NCBI GenBank assembly: GCA_046154645.1
Contig: JBJXDZ010000082.1
Coordinates: 1 to 64,000 of the forward strand
Length of the DNA: 64,000 nt
Direction: 5' to 3'
From: Ga0077555 sp046154645
Lineage (GTDB): Bacteria; Pseudomonadota; Alphaproteobacteria; Rhizobiales; Hyphomicrobiaceae
This document shows, one piece after another, positions 51,134 through 59,875 of this stretch (within the stretch, counting starts at the first letter, position 1; the number at the start of each line of letters is the position of its first letter). Made by a program: the position numbers and the translations under genes. Under the pieces are notes generated by a model. The model had not been told where the DNA came from. It saw only the letters and a list, made by a program, of their open reading frames with translations, and did not search any database.

Positions 51134-52006
51134 GTGCTGGAGCTGAAATACGAGCGGCCGACGACAATCAAGGAAGCCGTGGGTCTGATGGTGCAGGACG
51201 GAGTCCGGCTGCTGGCTGGCGGCACCGACCTCATTCCGCAGTTGCGTGAGGGGCGCCGCTCGGCACGGGTGGTGATCGATCTGAAGCACATCCCGGAAAT
51301 GACGGCGATCGCCCGCCTGCCGGATGGCGCCTGGAGCCTCGGTGCGGCAACGACCATCAGCGCCCTGGGCGCCCATCCCGAATTCGCCGGCGAGCACGGG
51401 GCCCTGCTGGATGCCGGCCGCCTGATCGGTAGTCTGCAGATCCAGAACCGGGCGAGCCTCGGCGGCAATCTGTGTAATGCCGCGCCCTCCGCTGATGCGG
51501 TGCCGCTGCTGATCGCCCTCGAAGCCATGGTCGAGATCGTCAGCGCCGGCAATCGACGTCGGATCAGCACCGAGGAGATCGCCAGTGCGCCGGGCCGGAT
51601 CACGTTGGCGCCGGGAGAGCTGGTCACCGCCATCCATATCCCCGCCCAGGCCAGCCGCAGCGCCGCCCGCTATCTGCGCTTCACGCCCCGCCGCGAGATG
51701 GACATTGCCGTAGCCGGCTCCGGCGTCGCCATCGCCCTCGACCCCCGCGGCAATATCGAGACGGCCCGCATCACCTTGGCCTCCGTAGCGCCGACACCGT
51801 TGCGGGCGGCGCAAGCCGAGAGCAGCCTCGTCGGTCAACAACCCTCGCAGGCCGCCTTTACAGCCGCCGCCGCGATGGCGGCCAACGAAGCCAGGCCGAT
51901 CTCCGACACCCGCGGTGCGGCCGAGTATCGCCGCGAGCTGGTCGCCGTCCTGACCCGTCGCGCGCTTGCCGATTGTGCCCGTCAGCTCGGAGTTGAGCTC
52001 GTATGA
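51134..52006 (+). CDS. Molybdenum hydroxylase FAD subunit (CoxM-like)
   Basis: The 290-residue subunit is of the xanthine dehydrogenase/CO dehydrogenase M type. The FAD loops are L-L-A-G-G-T-D-L-I-P-Q-L (about 30-41) and S-L-G-G-N-L-C-N-A-A-P-S-A-D-A-V-P (about 110-126). The C-terminal domain carries R-Y-L-R-F-T-P-R-R-E-M-D-I-A. GGGGAG lies before a GTG at 51134, which yields a normal N-terminus. ATG codons at 51098 and 51104 are in frame but poorly placed. It transfers electrons from the iron-sulfur subunit to an acceptor. Its stop overlaps the next start (ATGA). Confidence 0.9.
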   Translation: MLELKYERPTTIKEAVGLMVQDGVRLLAGGTDLIPQLREGRRSARVVIDLKHIPEMTAIARLPDGAWSLGAATTISALGAHPEFAGEHGALLDAGRLIGSLQIQNRASLGGNLCNAAPSADAVPLLIALEAMVEIVSAGNRRRISTEEIASAPGRITLAPGELVTAIHIPAQASRSAARYLRFTPRREMDIAVAGSGVAIALDPRGNIETARITLASVAPTPLRAAQAESSLVGQQPSQAAFTAAAAMAANEARPISDTRGAAEYRRELVAVLTRRALADCARQLGVELV

Positions 52007-52479
52007 AGATCATTATTGCCCTCGACGTAAACGGCGAGCCGCGCGAGGCGCTGGCCGACACCCGTGATACCGTGCTGGAGTTGCTGCGTGATCGCCTCGG
52101 CCTCACCGGCACCAAGGAAGGCTGCAGCAACGGCAATTGCGGCTCCTGCACGGTGCTGCTCGATGGCGCGCCGGTCTGCGCCTGCCTCATGCTGGCGGCG
52201 GAAGCCAACGGCTGCCGCATCACCACCATCGAAGGCGTGGCACCAGGCGGCGCCTTGCATGCCGTCCAGAAAGCGCTGATCGCCCACGGTGGCACGCAAT
52301 GCGGCTTCTGCACGCCGGGCATCGTGCTCTCGGCGGTGGCGCTGCTCGAGGCCAAACCCCACCCGAGCGAGAGCGAGATTCGCCACGCCATCGCCGGCAA
52401 CATCTGCCGCTGCACCGGCTACGACAAGATCGTGGAAGCGATCGCCGCCGTCGCCGCCGACACGGGAGCCAACCCATGA
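52003..52479 (+). CDS. Molybdenum hydroxylase 2Fe-2S subunit (CoxS-like)
   Basis: The 158-residue subunit carries two 2Fe-2S clusters: a plant-type set in C-S-N-G-N-C-G-S-C with a later C-A-C, and a second in C-G-F-C-T-P-G and C-R-C-T-G-Y. Length and spacing are standard for the S subunit. It relays electrons from the molybdenum centre to the FAD subunit. It overlaps the genes on both sides by four bases. Confidence 0.95.
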   Translation: MKIIIALDVNGEPREALADTRDTVLELLRDRLGLTGTKEGCSNGNCGSCTVLLDGAPVCACLMLAAEANGCRITTIEGVAPGGALHAVQKALIAHGGTQCGFCTPGIVLSAVALLEAKPHPSESEIRHAIAGNICRCTGYDKIVEAIAAVAADTGANP

Positions 52480-54770
52480 ACGACGCGCCCGCCACGAACG
52501 ACCTCAAAGTCATCGGCCAGCGCCTGCCGCGCGTTGATGCGGGCGAACGCGTCACCGGCCGCGCTATCTATCCAGCCGATCTTGTTCGCCCCGGCATGGT
52601 GCATGGCCGCCTCAAGCGCAGCCCGCATGCGCATGCGCGCATTGTGGCCATCGACGTCACCCGCGCCCGCGCGCTGCAAGGCGTCCTCGCGGTGGTGACG
52701 GCCGCTGATTTCCCCGAGATCAAGCCTGGCACCATCATTCCGTTCGGCGAGACCGGTGCGGACCTCTGGGTCTCCGCCGAGATTGCCATGGCGCGCAGCA
52801 AGGTCACCTGGATCGGTCATCCCGTCGCCGCCGTTGCCGCCACCGACGCGCACATCGCCGCCGCAGCGCTTGACCTCATCGACGTCAACTACGACGTCTT
52901 GCCGTCCCTGGTGTCGATTGAGGCCGCCACTGCCGCCGACGCGCCCCTGATCTATCAAGACCTCAAGCCGAAAGGCTTCGATCCGGGCGTCACGCCGACC
53001 CGCAATGCTGGCACCCGCACGCTGATCGAGCGCGGCGATGTCATGACAGCACTTGCCGCGGCCCATGTCGTCGGCGAAGTCCGCACCATCATCGACACCG
53101 CGCACCAAGGCTACATCGAGCCGCACGCCACCATCGCCGAGACGGACGCGACTGGCTTCGTCACCATCTGGGCCTCCACGCAAGGCGCCTTCCAGACCGA
53201 GATCCAAACCTCCGGCCTGCTGGGTCTGCCGCAGTCGCGCCTCAAGGTCATTCCGCTCGAGATGGGCGGCGGCTTTGGCGGCAAGATCACCGTGCATCTC
53301 GAGCCCATCGCAGCGCGACTGGCGCAGCTGTGCGGCCGCCCCGTCAAGATGGTCATCTCGCGCGAGGAACTGCTCGCCGGCGGCTCGGGTCCGGCAGCAG
53401 GTGCGCGAATCGGCGTGCGCATCGGCGCCGACGCGCAAGGCAAGCTCACCGCCGTCGACGGCCATTATGTACTCGACACCGGTGGCATTCCAGGCACGCC
53501 GACGACGCTGGTCATGCAGGGTTCAGCCGCCTGCTACCAGTGTCCGACGCTGCGCCTTGAAGGCCTCGATGTCGTCACCACCAAGCCGCGCACGGAGGCC
53601 TATCGCGGTCCCGGCGGCATCCAGGCCACCTATGCCTTCGAGCAGGCCATCGACGAGATCGCGTTGCAGCTATCGCTCGATCCCTTGGAGCTGCGCCGTC
53701 GCAATGCCGCGGTGACCGGCAGCCTGATGCCGATCGGGACGCCATTCCCTTCCATCGGCCTCACCACTATTCTCGATCGCGTGGCAGCCCACGACTGCTG
53801 GCGCGCGCCGTTGGGCAAGGGTGCATTGCCCCGTGGTCGCGGGCTGTCACTCGGCTATTGGCGCGGCACGTCGATGACCTCAGCGGCGCACGTGACAATG
53901 ACCGGCGACGGCCGGCCGATGGTGACCATGGGCTCCGTCGACATCTCCGGCACGCGCACCACGATGGCGCAGGTCGCCGCCGAGGAATTCGGGCTCTCGA
54001 TTGGCGACGTCCGCGTCGAGATGGGCGACACCAAGTCGGTTGGCTACTCCGATGCGGCAGCCGGCAGTCGCCTCGCCCGCACCATGGCCGCCGCCGTCTC
54101 CGAGGCCTGCCGCGATGCGCTCGGGCAATTGCGCAAGCGTGCGGCCGAGAAGCTGCAATGCACATCTGATGACCTCAGCTACGCGGCGGCCGTGTTCCAC
54201 AGCAACAAGCCCGGCGGCGCCTCGATCAGCCTGTCGGACCTGATGCGTGCCACGTTGACCGATGGCGCCATCATCGGCCGCGGTGTGTCGACCAAATTGC
54301 CGCTCGGCGTCGAGATTGCAGCCCACGTCAGCGACGTCGAGGTCGATCCCGAGACCGGCCAGGTCACGGTGCTGCGCTACACCGCCTTCCAGGATGTCGG
54401 GCGCGCGCTCAATCCGACCGCCGTCGAGGGCCAGATCGAGGGCAGCGTCGTGCAAGGCCTCGGCTGGGCACTGACGGAGCATTTCGATTATGACGACACG
54501 GGACGGCTGCGCAACGCCAGCCTGCTCGACTACCGCATGCCCACGGCGCTCGATGTCCCCGCGATCGAATGCGTCATCATTGAAACGCCGGTGCCAGGCG
54601 TGCCCTATGGCTTGCGCGGCGTTGGCGAGGTGCCAATCGTGCCGGTAGCAGCCTGCATCGCCAATGCCATCCGCCGTGCGGTCGGCGTGCGCGTCAACCA
54701 CATGCCGATGACACCGGAACGCGTGTTGCGCGCGATCAAAGGTAGCGCATTCGGCAACGTGGGCGCGTAG
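52476..54770 (+). CDS. Molybdenum hydroxylase catalytic subunit (CoxL/XdhB-like)
   Basis: The 764-residue subunit has the molybdopterin-cytosine-dinucleotide-binding aldehyde oxidase fold. Sites include M-G-G-G-F-G-G-K, a R-G-P-G-G-I-Q-A-type loop and the catalytic Glu in L-R-G-V-G-E-V-P. The active-site loop reads A-Y-R-G-P-G-G and lacks the A-Y-x-C-S-F-R signature of true form I CO dehydrogenase, so this is not an aerobic CO oxidiser. Likely substrates are an aldehyde, an N-heterocycle or an aromatic ring. The next gene encodes an aromatic-acid-type CoA ligase, which favours an aromatic substrate (inference). No MoCo insertion genes are in the window. Confidence 0.9.
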   Translation: MNDAPATNDLKVIGQRLPRVDAGERVTGRAIYPADLVRPGMVHGRLKRSPHAHARIVAIDVTRARALQGVLAVVTAADFPEIKPGTIIPFGETGADLWVSAEIAMARSKVTWIGHPVAAVAATDAHIAAAALDLIDVNYDVLPSLVSIEAATAADAPLIYQDLKPKGFDPGVTPTRNAGTRTLIERGDVMTALAAAHVVGEVRTIIDTAHQGYIEPHATIAETDATGFVTIWASTQGAFQTEIQTSGLLGLPQSRLKVIPLEMGGGFGGKITVHLEPIAARLAQLCGRPVKMVISREELLAGGSGPAAGARIGVRIGADAQGKLTAVDGHYVLDTGGIPGTPTTLVMQGSAACYQCPTLRLEGLDVVTTKPRTEAYRGPGGIQATYAFEQAIDEIALQLSLDPLELRRRNAAVTGSLMPIGTPFPSIGLTTILDRVAAHDCWRAPLGKGALPRGRGLSLGYWRGTSMTSAAHVTMTGDGRPMVTMGSVDISGTRTTMAQVAAEEFGLSIGDVRVEMGDTKSVGYSDAAAGSRLARTMAAAVSEACRDALGQLRKRAAEKLQCTSDDLSYAAAVFHSNKPGGASISLSDLMRATLTDGAIIGRGVSTKLPLGVEIAAHVSDVEVDPETGQVTVLRYTAFQDVGRALNPTAVEGQIEGSVVQGLGWALTEHFDYDDTGRLRNASLLDYRMPTALDVPAIECVIIETPVPGVPYGLRGVGEVPIVPVAACIANAIRRAVGVRVNHMPMTPERVLRAIKGSAFGNVGA

Positions 54771-54776
54771 GTGGCG

Positions 54777-56627
54777 ATGTCGGCCACAGCTCCACTACGC
54801 CCCGTGGGCCTCGGCGAACTCCACATCGGCGTCGAGCGTCGTGCCGACGGCAGCCTGCTGCTGCGCTCGATGGATCCCGTGCGCGCGACGCCGCCAGCCA
54901 TCTCGCAAAAACTGTTGCATTGGGCCCATGCCGCGCCGGAACGCACATTCCTTGCCGAGCGTGGTCCCAATGGCCAATGGGTGACGATCAGCTACGGCGA
55001 GACCCTGGCTCGCGTGGAGCGTATTGCAGCCGCCCTGCTGGCACGCGAGCTGACGCCCGAGCGGCCGATCATGATCCTCTCCGGCAATTCCATTCGCCAT
55101 GCACTGCTGGCCTTGGCGGCCATGCACATCGGCGTGCCCTATGCACCCATTTCAACCGCCTATGCGTTGGTCTCGACGGATTTCGCGAAGCTGCGCCACA
55201 TCGCCAACGCGCTCACACCGGGCCTCGTCTTCGCCGACTCCTTCCCGCCCTTTGCACGCGCCATCACCGCGACCATGCCGCCCGGCGTCGAGATCGTCGC
55301 TGCAATCGGCAGCGGACCGGGCGTGACGCCATTTTCCAGCCTGGAGCATGGCGCGTCATCCACCGCCGCGGTCGACGCTGCACATGCCAAGGTCAACCCC
55401 GACACCATTGCGAAGGTGCTGTTCACCTCGGGCTCAACGGGGCAGCCGAAAGGCGTCATCAACACGCAGCGCATGCTGTGCCTCAACCAGGCCATGCTCG
55501 AGACGTGGGCGCCGTTTCACGCGCACGAGCCGCCGGTGCTGCTCGACTGGCTGCCGTGGAACCATACCTTCGGCGGCAATCACAATTTCGGGCTGGTGCT
55601 CTGGAACGGCGGCACGCTGTGGATCGACGACGGCCGACCGACGCTGGACGGCATGTTCGCCACCGTGCGCAATCTGAAGGAGATCTCGCCAACCCTCTAT
55701 TTCAACGTGCCGAAGGGTTATCAGGAACTGCTGCCGTTTCTGCGCGCCGATCCAGCCTTGCGCACGCGCTATCTCGAGCGGCTGCGCGTCAACTTCTACT
55801 CAGGCGCCAGCCTCAGCCCGCACATCGCAGCCGGCCTCGACGAGATCGCAGTCGCCGCAACGGGCCAGCGCATCCTGATGGTTACCGGTTACGGCTCGAC
55901 AGAAACAGCCCCCGCCGCTCTGGTACCGACAGAGGCCATCGCCGATCTCGGCGTTATCGGCCTGCCGTTGCCCGGCATCACGCTGAAGCTGTCGCCCACC
56001 AACGGCAAGATCGAGGCCCGCATCCAAGGCGGCACCGTTACGCCCGGCTATTGGCGCGACCCGCAGGCAACGGCCGCCGCCTTCGATGCGGAAGGCTTCT
56101 ATTGCCTCGGCGATGCCCTGCGCTTTCACGATGTTGCCAATCCCGCACGCGGCCTCGTTTTCGATGGCCGCATCGCGGAGGATTTCAAGCTCGCCAGCGG
56201 CACCTGGGTCAGTGCGGGTCCGCTGCGACTCAAGTATCTGGCGGGCCTGTCGCCGCTAGCGCGTGAGCTGGTCATCGCCGGGCATGATCGTGATGTCCTG
56301 GCAGCCCTCGTCATCCCCGATCTGGCCTCCTGTCGCGCGCTGCTCCCCGATGGCGGACGCAGCCTGGCCGTTCCCGACATCCTTGCCCATCCAACCGTCC
56401 GCGGCTTCATGGCGCGAGCCTTGACCAGCCTCGCCGACACCGCCACCGGCTCCTCGACGCGCATCGATCGGCTCATCCTGCTCGTCGAACCGCCCTCGAT
56501 CGATGCCGGCGAGATCACCGACAAGGGCTCCATTAACCAGCGCGCCATGCTCGAGCGCCGCGCGGGGTTGGTGGCTGAGTTGTATGCCGATCCGCCGCCT
56601 CCCCAGGTGATCCTGCCCGCCCGCTGA
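54777..56627 (+). CDS. Feruloyl-CoA synthetase-like AMP-forming ligase
   Basis: The protein is about 616 residues, with the ATP-binding loop L-F-T-S-G-S-T-G-Q-P-K-G-V, the motif D-W-L-P-W-N-H-T-F-G-G-N-H-N-F-G that marks feruloyl-CoA synthase-like proteins, and V-T-G-Y-G-S-T-E-T-A. A normal A8 Asp is present in Y-C-L-G-D-A. The C-terminal domain ends in I-T-D-K-G-S-I-N-Q-R, typical of the group. It would activate a phenylpropenoic or related aromatic acid. ATG 54777 (AGGTGG upstream) and GTG 54771, right after the hydroxylase stop, are both possible starts. Confidence 0.88.
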   Translation: MSATAPLRPVGLGELHIGVERRADGSLLLRSMDPVRATPPAISQKLLHWAHAAPERTFLAERGPNGQWVTISYGETLARVERIAAALLARELTPERPIMILSGNSIRHALLALAAMHIGVPYAPISTAYALVSTDFAKLRHIANALTPGLVFADSFPPFARAITATMPPGVEIVAAIGSGPGVTPFSSLEHGASSTAAVDAAHAKVNPDTIAKVLFTSGSTGQPKGVINTQRMLCLNQAMLETWAPFHAHEPPVLLDWLPWNHTFGGNHNFGLVLWNGGTLWIDDGRPTLDGMFATVRNLKEISPTLYFNVPKGYQELLPFLRADPALRTRYLERLRVNFYSGASLSPHIAAGLDEIAVAATGQRILMVTGYGSTETAPAALVPTEAIADLGVIGLPLPGITLKLSPTNGKIEARIQGGTVTPGYWRDPQATAAAFDAEGFYCLGDALRFHDVANPARGLVFDGRIAEDFKLASGTWVSAGPLRLKYLAGLSPLARELVIAGHDRDVLAALVIPDLASCRALLPDGGRSLAVPDILAHPTVRGFMARALTSLADTATGSSTRIDRLILLVEPPSIDAGEITDKGSINQRAMLERRAGLVAELYADPPPPQVILPAR

Positions 56628-56861
56628 CGGCCTTCACGCCTGCACACCACAACGAAGAAAAGCTCGGGAATCTTATCCCCGCCTTGCTGGGCTGAGTTAT
56701 TATTCTCGCCTCCGCTCCACCGAGGGCGGCCTGCGGTACTGGTGCTGCAGGGTTAAGGTCCGGACGGACGCAGTTGCGCAACGTGTGTTTCGCCACCTTG
56801 GACCCGATAGAGCGATACAGTCGATCACGCCGATGACCGTACAATCCCAAGCGAGGACCCC

Positions 56862-58013
56862 ATGACATTCAGTCTCGACGGCGTGCGCGTGCTGGAACTG
56901 GCACGCTTTCAGGCAGGCCCCCGCGGCGGCATGATGCTGTCCGATCTCGGCGCCGAGGTGATCAAGATCGAGCGTCTCGGCGGCGAGGAGACGCGCAAGA
57001 ACCCGCCGATGGTGCGCGGCCAGAGCGTCTATTTCACAGTCTACAATCGCGGCAAGAAGTCGATCTGCCTGGATCTGCGCCTGGCCGAAGGCAAGGCCGT
57101 GTTCTCCGAACTGGTGCAAACGGCCGACATCGTTCTGGAAAACTTCCGGCCCGGCACCATGGACGCCATGGGCTTTGGCTACGAAGCTCTGAAGGCCTTG
57201 AAGCGCGACATCATCCTGGTCTCGGTGTCGGGCTTCGGCCAGACCGGCCCCTATCGCGACCGGCCGGCCTTCGATCCCCTGGGACAGGCGATGAGCGGCC
57301 TGATGAGCCTGACCGGGCGACCGGTGGGACAGCCGGTCGGTACCGCGTTCTCGCTAATCGACCGCACAACGGCCTTGCACGCAACCATCGGCGCGCTGGC
57401 CGCCCTGCGCCACCGTGACCGCACCGGCGAAGGCCAGATGATCGACTGCTGCCTGCTCGATTCCGCCCTCACCATGGTGGAAATCCCGAGCATCACCCAT
57501 CTCGAAGGTGAGGCAGGTGGCGAAGGCGGACGTCCCCCCTATCGCGCCAAGGATGGGCACGTGGTCATCGCCGCCATCGGTCGCGATATGGTCGGCACAC
57601 TGATGCGGGTGATCGGCATGACCAACGCAACCGACGACACGCGACCGATGAATTCGTCGGCCAGTTCCAGCGATGTCCGCCGGCAAGCCCTTGAGGCCTG
57701 GGTCGCCGAGCGGACCGTTGCCGAAATCGTCGAAACCCTCTTGAAGGCCGGTATTCCCGTGGCGCCCGTGCGCAGCATTCCCGAAGTGGTCAAGGATCCG
57801 CACCTGTGGGAGCGGCAGATGCTGGCCAAACAACCTGATGCGTTGGCGGGCGAAATCCACGTCCCGGGCCTCGCCGTCAAGATGTCGGCAACGCCCGGCC
57901 GCATTGGTCCCGTGCCGACACCGGGCCAGCACACGGACGAGGTGCTGGGCACGCTGCTCGGTTACGATGCCGGCCGGCTGGCCGCACTGCGCGCCACCAA
58001 AGTGATCGGGTGA
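56862..58013 (+). CDS. CaiB/BaiF (class III) CoA-transferase
   Basis: The 383-residue class III CoA-transferase has G-V-R-V-L-E-L-A-R-F-Q-A-G-P, D-L-G-A-E-V-I-K-I-E, N-R-G-K-K-S-I-C-L-D-L and V-S-G-F-G-Q-T-G-P-Y. The catalytic Asp is expected in C-C-L-L-D-S-A-L-T. It shows no special likeness to the copy at 21830-23011, so the pair is not a recent duplication. The 234-base gap before it suggests its own promoter, yet the location suggests a role in the same acid-CoA pathway. GAGGA precedes the ATG. Confidence 0.87.
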   Translation: MTFSLDGVRVLELARFQAGPRGGMMLSDLGAEVIKIERLGGEETRKNPPMVRGQSVYFTVYNRGKKSICLDLRLAEGKAVFSELVQTADIVLENFRPGTMDAMGFGYEALKALKRDIILVSVSGFGQTGPYRDRPAFDPLGQAMSGLMSLTGRPVGQPVGTAFSLIDRTTALHATIGALAALRHRDRTGEGQMIDCCLLDSALTMVEIPSITHLEGEAGGEGGRPPYRAKDGHVVIAAIGRDMVGTLMRVIGMTNATDDTRPMNSSASSSDVRRQALEAWVAERTVAEIVETLLKAGIPVAPVRSIPEVVKDPHLWERQMLAKQPDALAGEIHVPGLAVKMSATPGRIGPVPTPGQHTDEVLGTLLGYDAGRLAALRATKVIG

Positions 58014-58024
58014 AGGCCAGCCGC

Positions 58025-59005
58025 ATGACCGCCATTCCTCCACATCCCGCATCGCCGTCCGAGCTGGCCGCGTCCGCGCGTCCCGTCGCCGACGCCGTAC
58101 CCGGCAATTGGGTCGACCGGTTGGCGCCGCCGGCTGCGCGGCCCTTTCTGCGGCTCGCCCGTTTCGATCGGCCGATCGGCTCGTGGCTGCTGCTGTTTCC
58201 CTGCTGGTGGTCGCTGGCGCTGGCCGAGCTTGCCAGCGGCAAGGCCTATCCCGATCCCTGGTTGGCGCTCTTGTTCCTCATCGGCGCCTTTGCCATGCGC
58301 GGCGCCGGCTGCACCTGGAACGACATCGTCGACCGCGACTATGACGCGGGCGTTGAGCGCACGCGCAGCCGGCCAATTCCGTCGGGCCAGGTCAGTGTCC
58401 GCCAGGCCGCCCTGTTCATGGGGGCCTTACTGCTGGTCGGCCTCGTCGTGCTGGTGCAGTTGAACCGTTACACCATCGCCCTCGCCGTCGCCTCGCTCGG
58501 CCTTGTCGCCATCTATCCGTTCATGAAGCGCTACACGTTCTGGCCGCAACTGGTGCTGGGCCTCACGTTCAAGTGGGGCGCGCTGGTCGGTTGGGCTGCA
58601 GCACGTGGCACGTTGGAATGGCCAGCGATCGTGCTCTATGCCGGCTGCGTGCTCTGGACCATCGGTTACGACACTATCTACGCCCACCAGGACAAGGAGG
58701 ACGATCTCGCTCTAGGCCTCAAGTCCACAGCCATCCGCTTCGGCGATGCGTCGCGGCCCTGGATCACCGGCTTCTATGCCGGCGCACTCACCCTTTGGCT
58801 GCTCGCCGTGACACTCGCTGGTGCCGGAGCGCTCACCTATTTCGCCCTGGCCGCGATCGCTGCGCACTGTACGTGGCAGGTGGCCACGCTCGACATCGCC
58901 AAGCCGGACAATTGCCTGCTGCGCTTCAAGTCGAACCGCTTTGTCGGCTGGATCCTGCTCGCAGGCCTCATGCTGGATGCCGTTTTCCGCAACCTGACGG
59001 GATGA
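58025..59005 (+). CDS. ubiA: 4-hydroxybenzoate octaprenyltransferase
   Basis: The integral membrane prenyltransferase (326 residues from the chosen ATG) has the two Asp-rich motifs of the UbiA family. These are N-D-I-V-D-R-D-Y-D (about 100-108) and the second in Y-D-T-I-Y-A-H-Q-D-K-E-D-D. About eight membrane helices can be traced. It joins a polyprenyl tail to 4-hydroxybenzoate in ubiquinone synthesis, at the inner membrane. The frame also has a GTG at 58010 that overlaps the CoA-transferase stop. Confidence 0.94.
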   Translation: MTAIPPHPASPSELAASARPVADAVPGNWVDRLAPPAARPFLRLARFDRPIGSWLLLFPCWWSLALAELASGKAYPDPWLALLFLIGAFAMRGAGCTWNDIVDRDYDAGVERTRSRPIPSGQVSVRQAALFMGALLLVGLVVLVQLNRYTIALAVASLGLVAIYPFMKRYTFWPQLVLGLTFKWGALVGWAAARGTLEWPAIVLYAGCVLWTIGYDTIYAHQDKEDDLALGLKSTAIRFGDASRPWITGFYAGALTLWLLAVTLAGAGALTYFALAAIAAHCTWQVATLDIAKPDNCLLRFKSNRFVGWILLAGLMLDAVFRNLTG

Positions 59006-59008
59006 TTG

Positions 59009-59722
59009 TCAGGCCTGTTCGGCGAGATCCGGGAACCAGCGCGCCATGCCCCGATCGCGATAAGCAACCAGATTGGCATGGGCGGCTGTCGCCTCCCGCA
59101 TCGGCGATTCGAATCGAGGGCACAGCAGGCTGGCCACGAATGACCACACCGAGGCGTCGGCGCCGCAGGGCTCAGCGCCCATCAGCCAGGGTTTGTCCCC
59201 GAGAATGACGGCAATTGCATCGATGTCGCGCTTGGCCAGTTGCTCGATCTCGGCCCGGCTGTGGCGACCCAGGCCTTGTGCCTTCAGCGCGCTTCTCACC
59301 TGCCGGCGCACCATGGCGACGATGAAGGGCCGCACCAGCCGCGGCGCCTTGTCGAAGTAGCGCCGTGGTCCCTTGTCGAAGTTGGCATCGACCATCCAGC
59401 GGCTGTCCATGATGGCCCAGTAGAGATGTTCCTCGCACATCTTCTCCACCGCCCACGCCACCGCCTTCTGTTGCGCATCGAGGCCCTGTTCGAAATTGGC
59501 GCCGTGACGCTGCTCCAGATGCGCGCGAATGAACGTCGAGTCGGCAATGATCGTGCCGCCATCATTGATGTAGGGGAGCTTACCTTTCGGCGCTTTGTTG
59601 AATCCCGTCTCATCGCGCCTGTAGCCAAGCCCCGCAAGCTTCAGCAGCACTTCGGCTTTCGACACGAACGGCGAAGGATCGGGCAGCCCATATAAGCGAC
59701 CGAAGCCATAGAGTGTAATCAT
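59009..59722 (-). CDS. Glutathione S-transferase-like protein (FAX/metaxin-type)
   Basis: The 237-residue protein has an N-terminal thioredoxin-like half (I-T-L-Y-G-F-G, S-P-F-V-S-K-A-E-V-L-L-K-L, G-K-L-P-Y-I-N-D-G, I-A-D-S-T-F-I-R-A-H-L) and a helical C-terminal half. The G-K-L-P-Y-I and A-D-S-x-x-I pattern places it with the failed-axon-connections/metaxin-like GST branch. The usual catalytic Tyr/Ser/Cys start is not obvious, so activity is unproven. It is convergent with ubiA, with four bases between the stops. Confidence 0.84.
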   Translation of the reverse strand: MITLYGFGRLYGLPDPSPFVSKAEVLLKLAGLGYRRDETGFNKAPKGKLPYINDGGTIIADSTFIRAHLEQRHGANFEQGLDAQQKAVAWAVEKMCEEHLYWAIMDSRWMVDANFDKGPRRYFDKAPRLVRPFIVAMVRRQVRSALKAQGLGRHSRAEIEQLAKRDIDAIAVILGDKPWLMGAEPCGADASVWSFVASLLCPRFESPMREATAAHANLVAYRDRGMARWFPDLAEQA

Positions 59723-59875
59723 CGAATCCCCGCCGTTCCCTGCTGGCCGCTGTGTCGTGTCGTGCGCAAGATGGCCAAACGTGCGCCCGATTTGGCGCTT
59801 GCCCGCCGTCCAATTGCTGCCCTACATCCGAGCCATATGATTTGCGTGGTTGAATTGTGGCGAAGGGAGGGCACC

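Noticed and set aside
52021..52036. CTCGACGTAAACGGCG resembles the fadE operator core
   Set aside because: It lies inside the 2Fe-2S subunit gene, only part of the palindrome matches, and no promoter is near.
51134..54770. Possible aerobic CO dehydrogenase (CoxMSL)
   Set aside because: The large subunit loop is A-Y-R-G-P-G-G, not the A-Y-x-C-S-F-R of true form I CO dehydrogenase, and no cox accessory genes follow.
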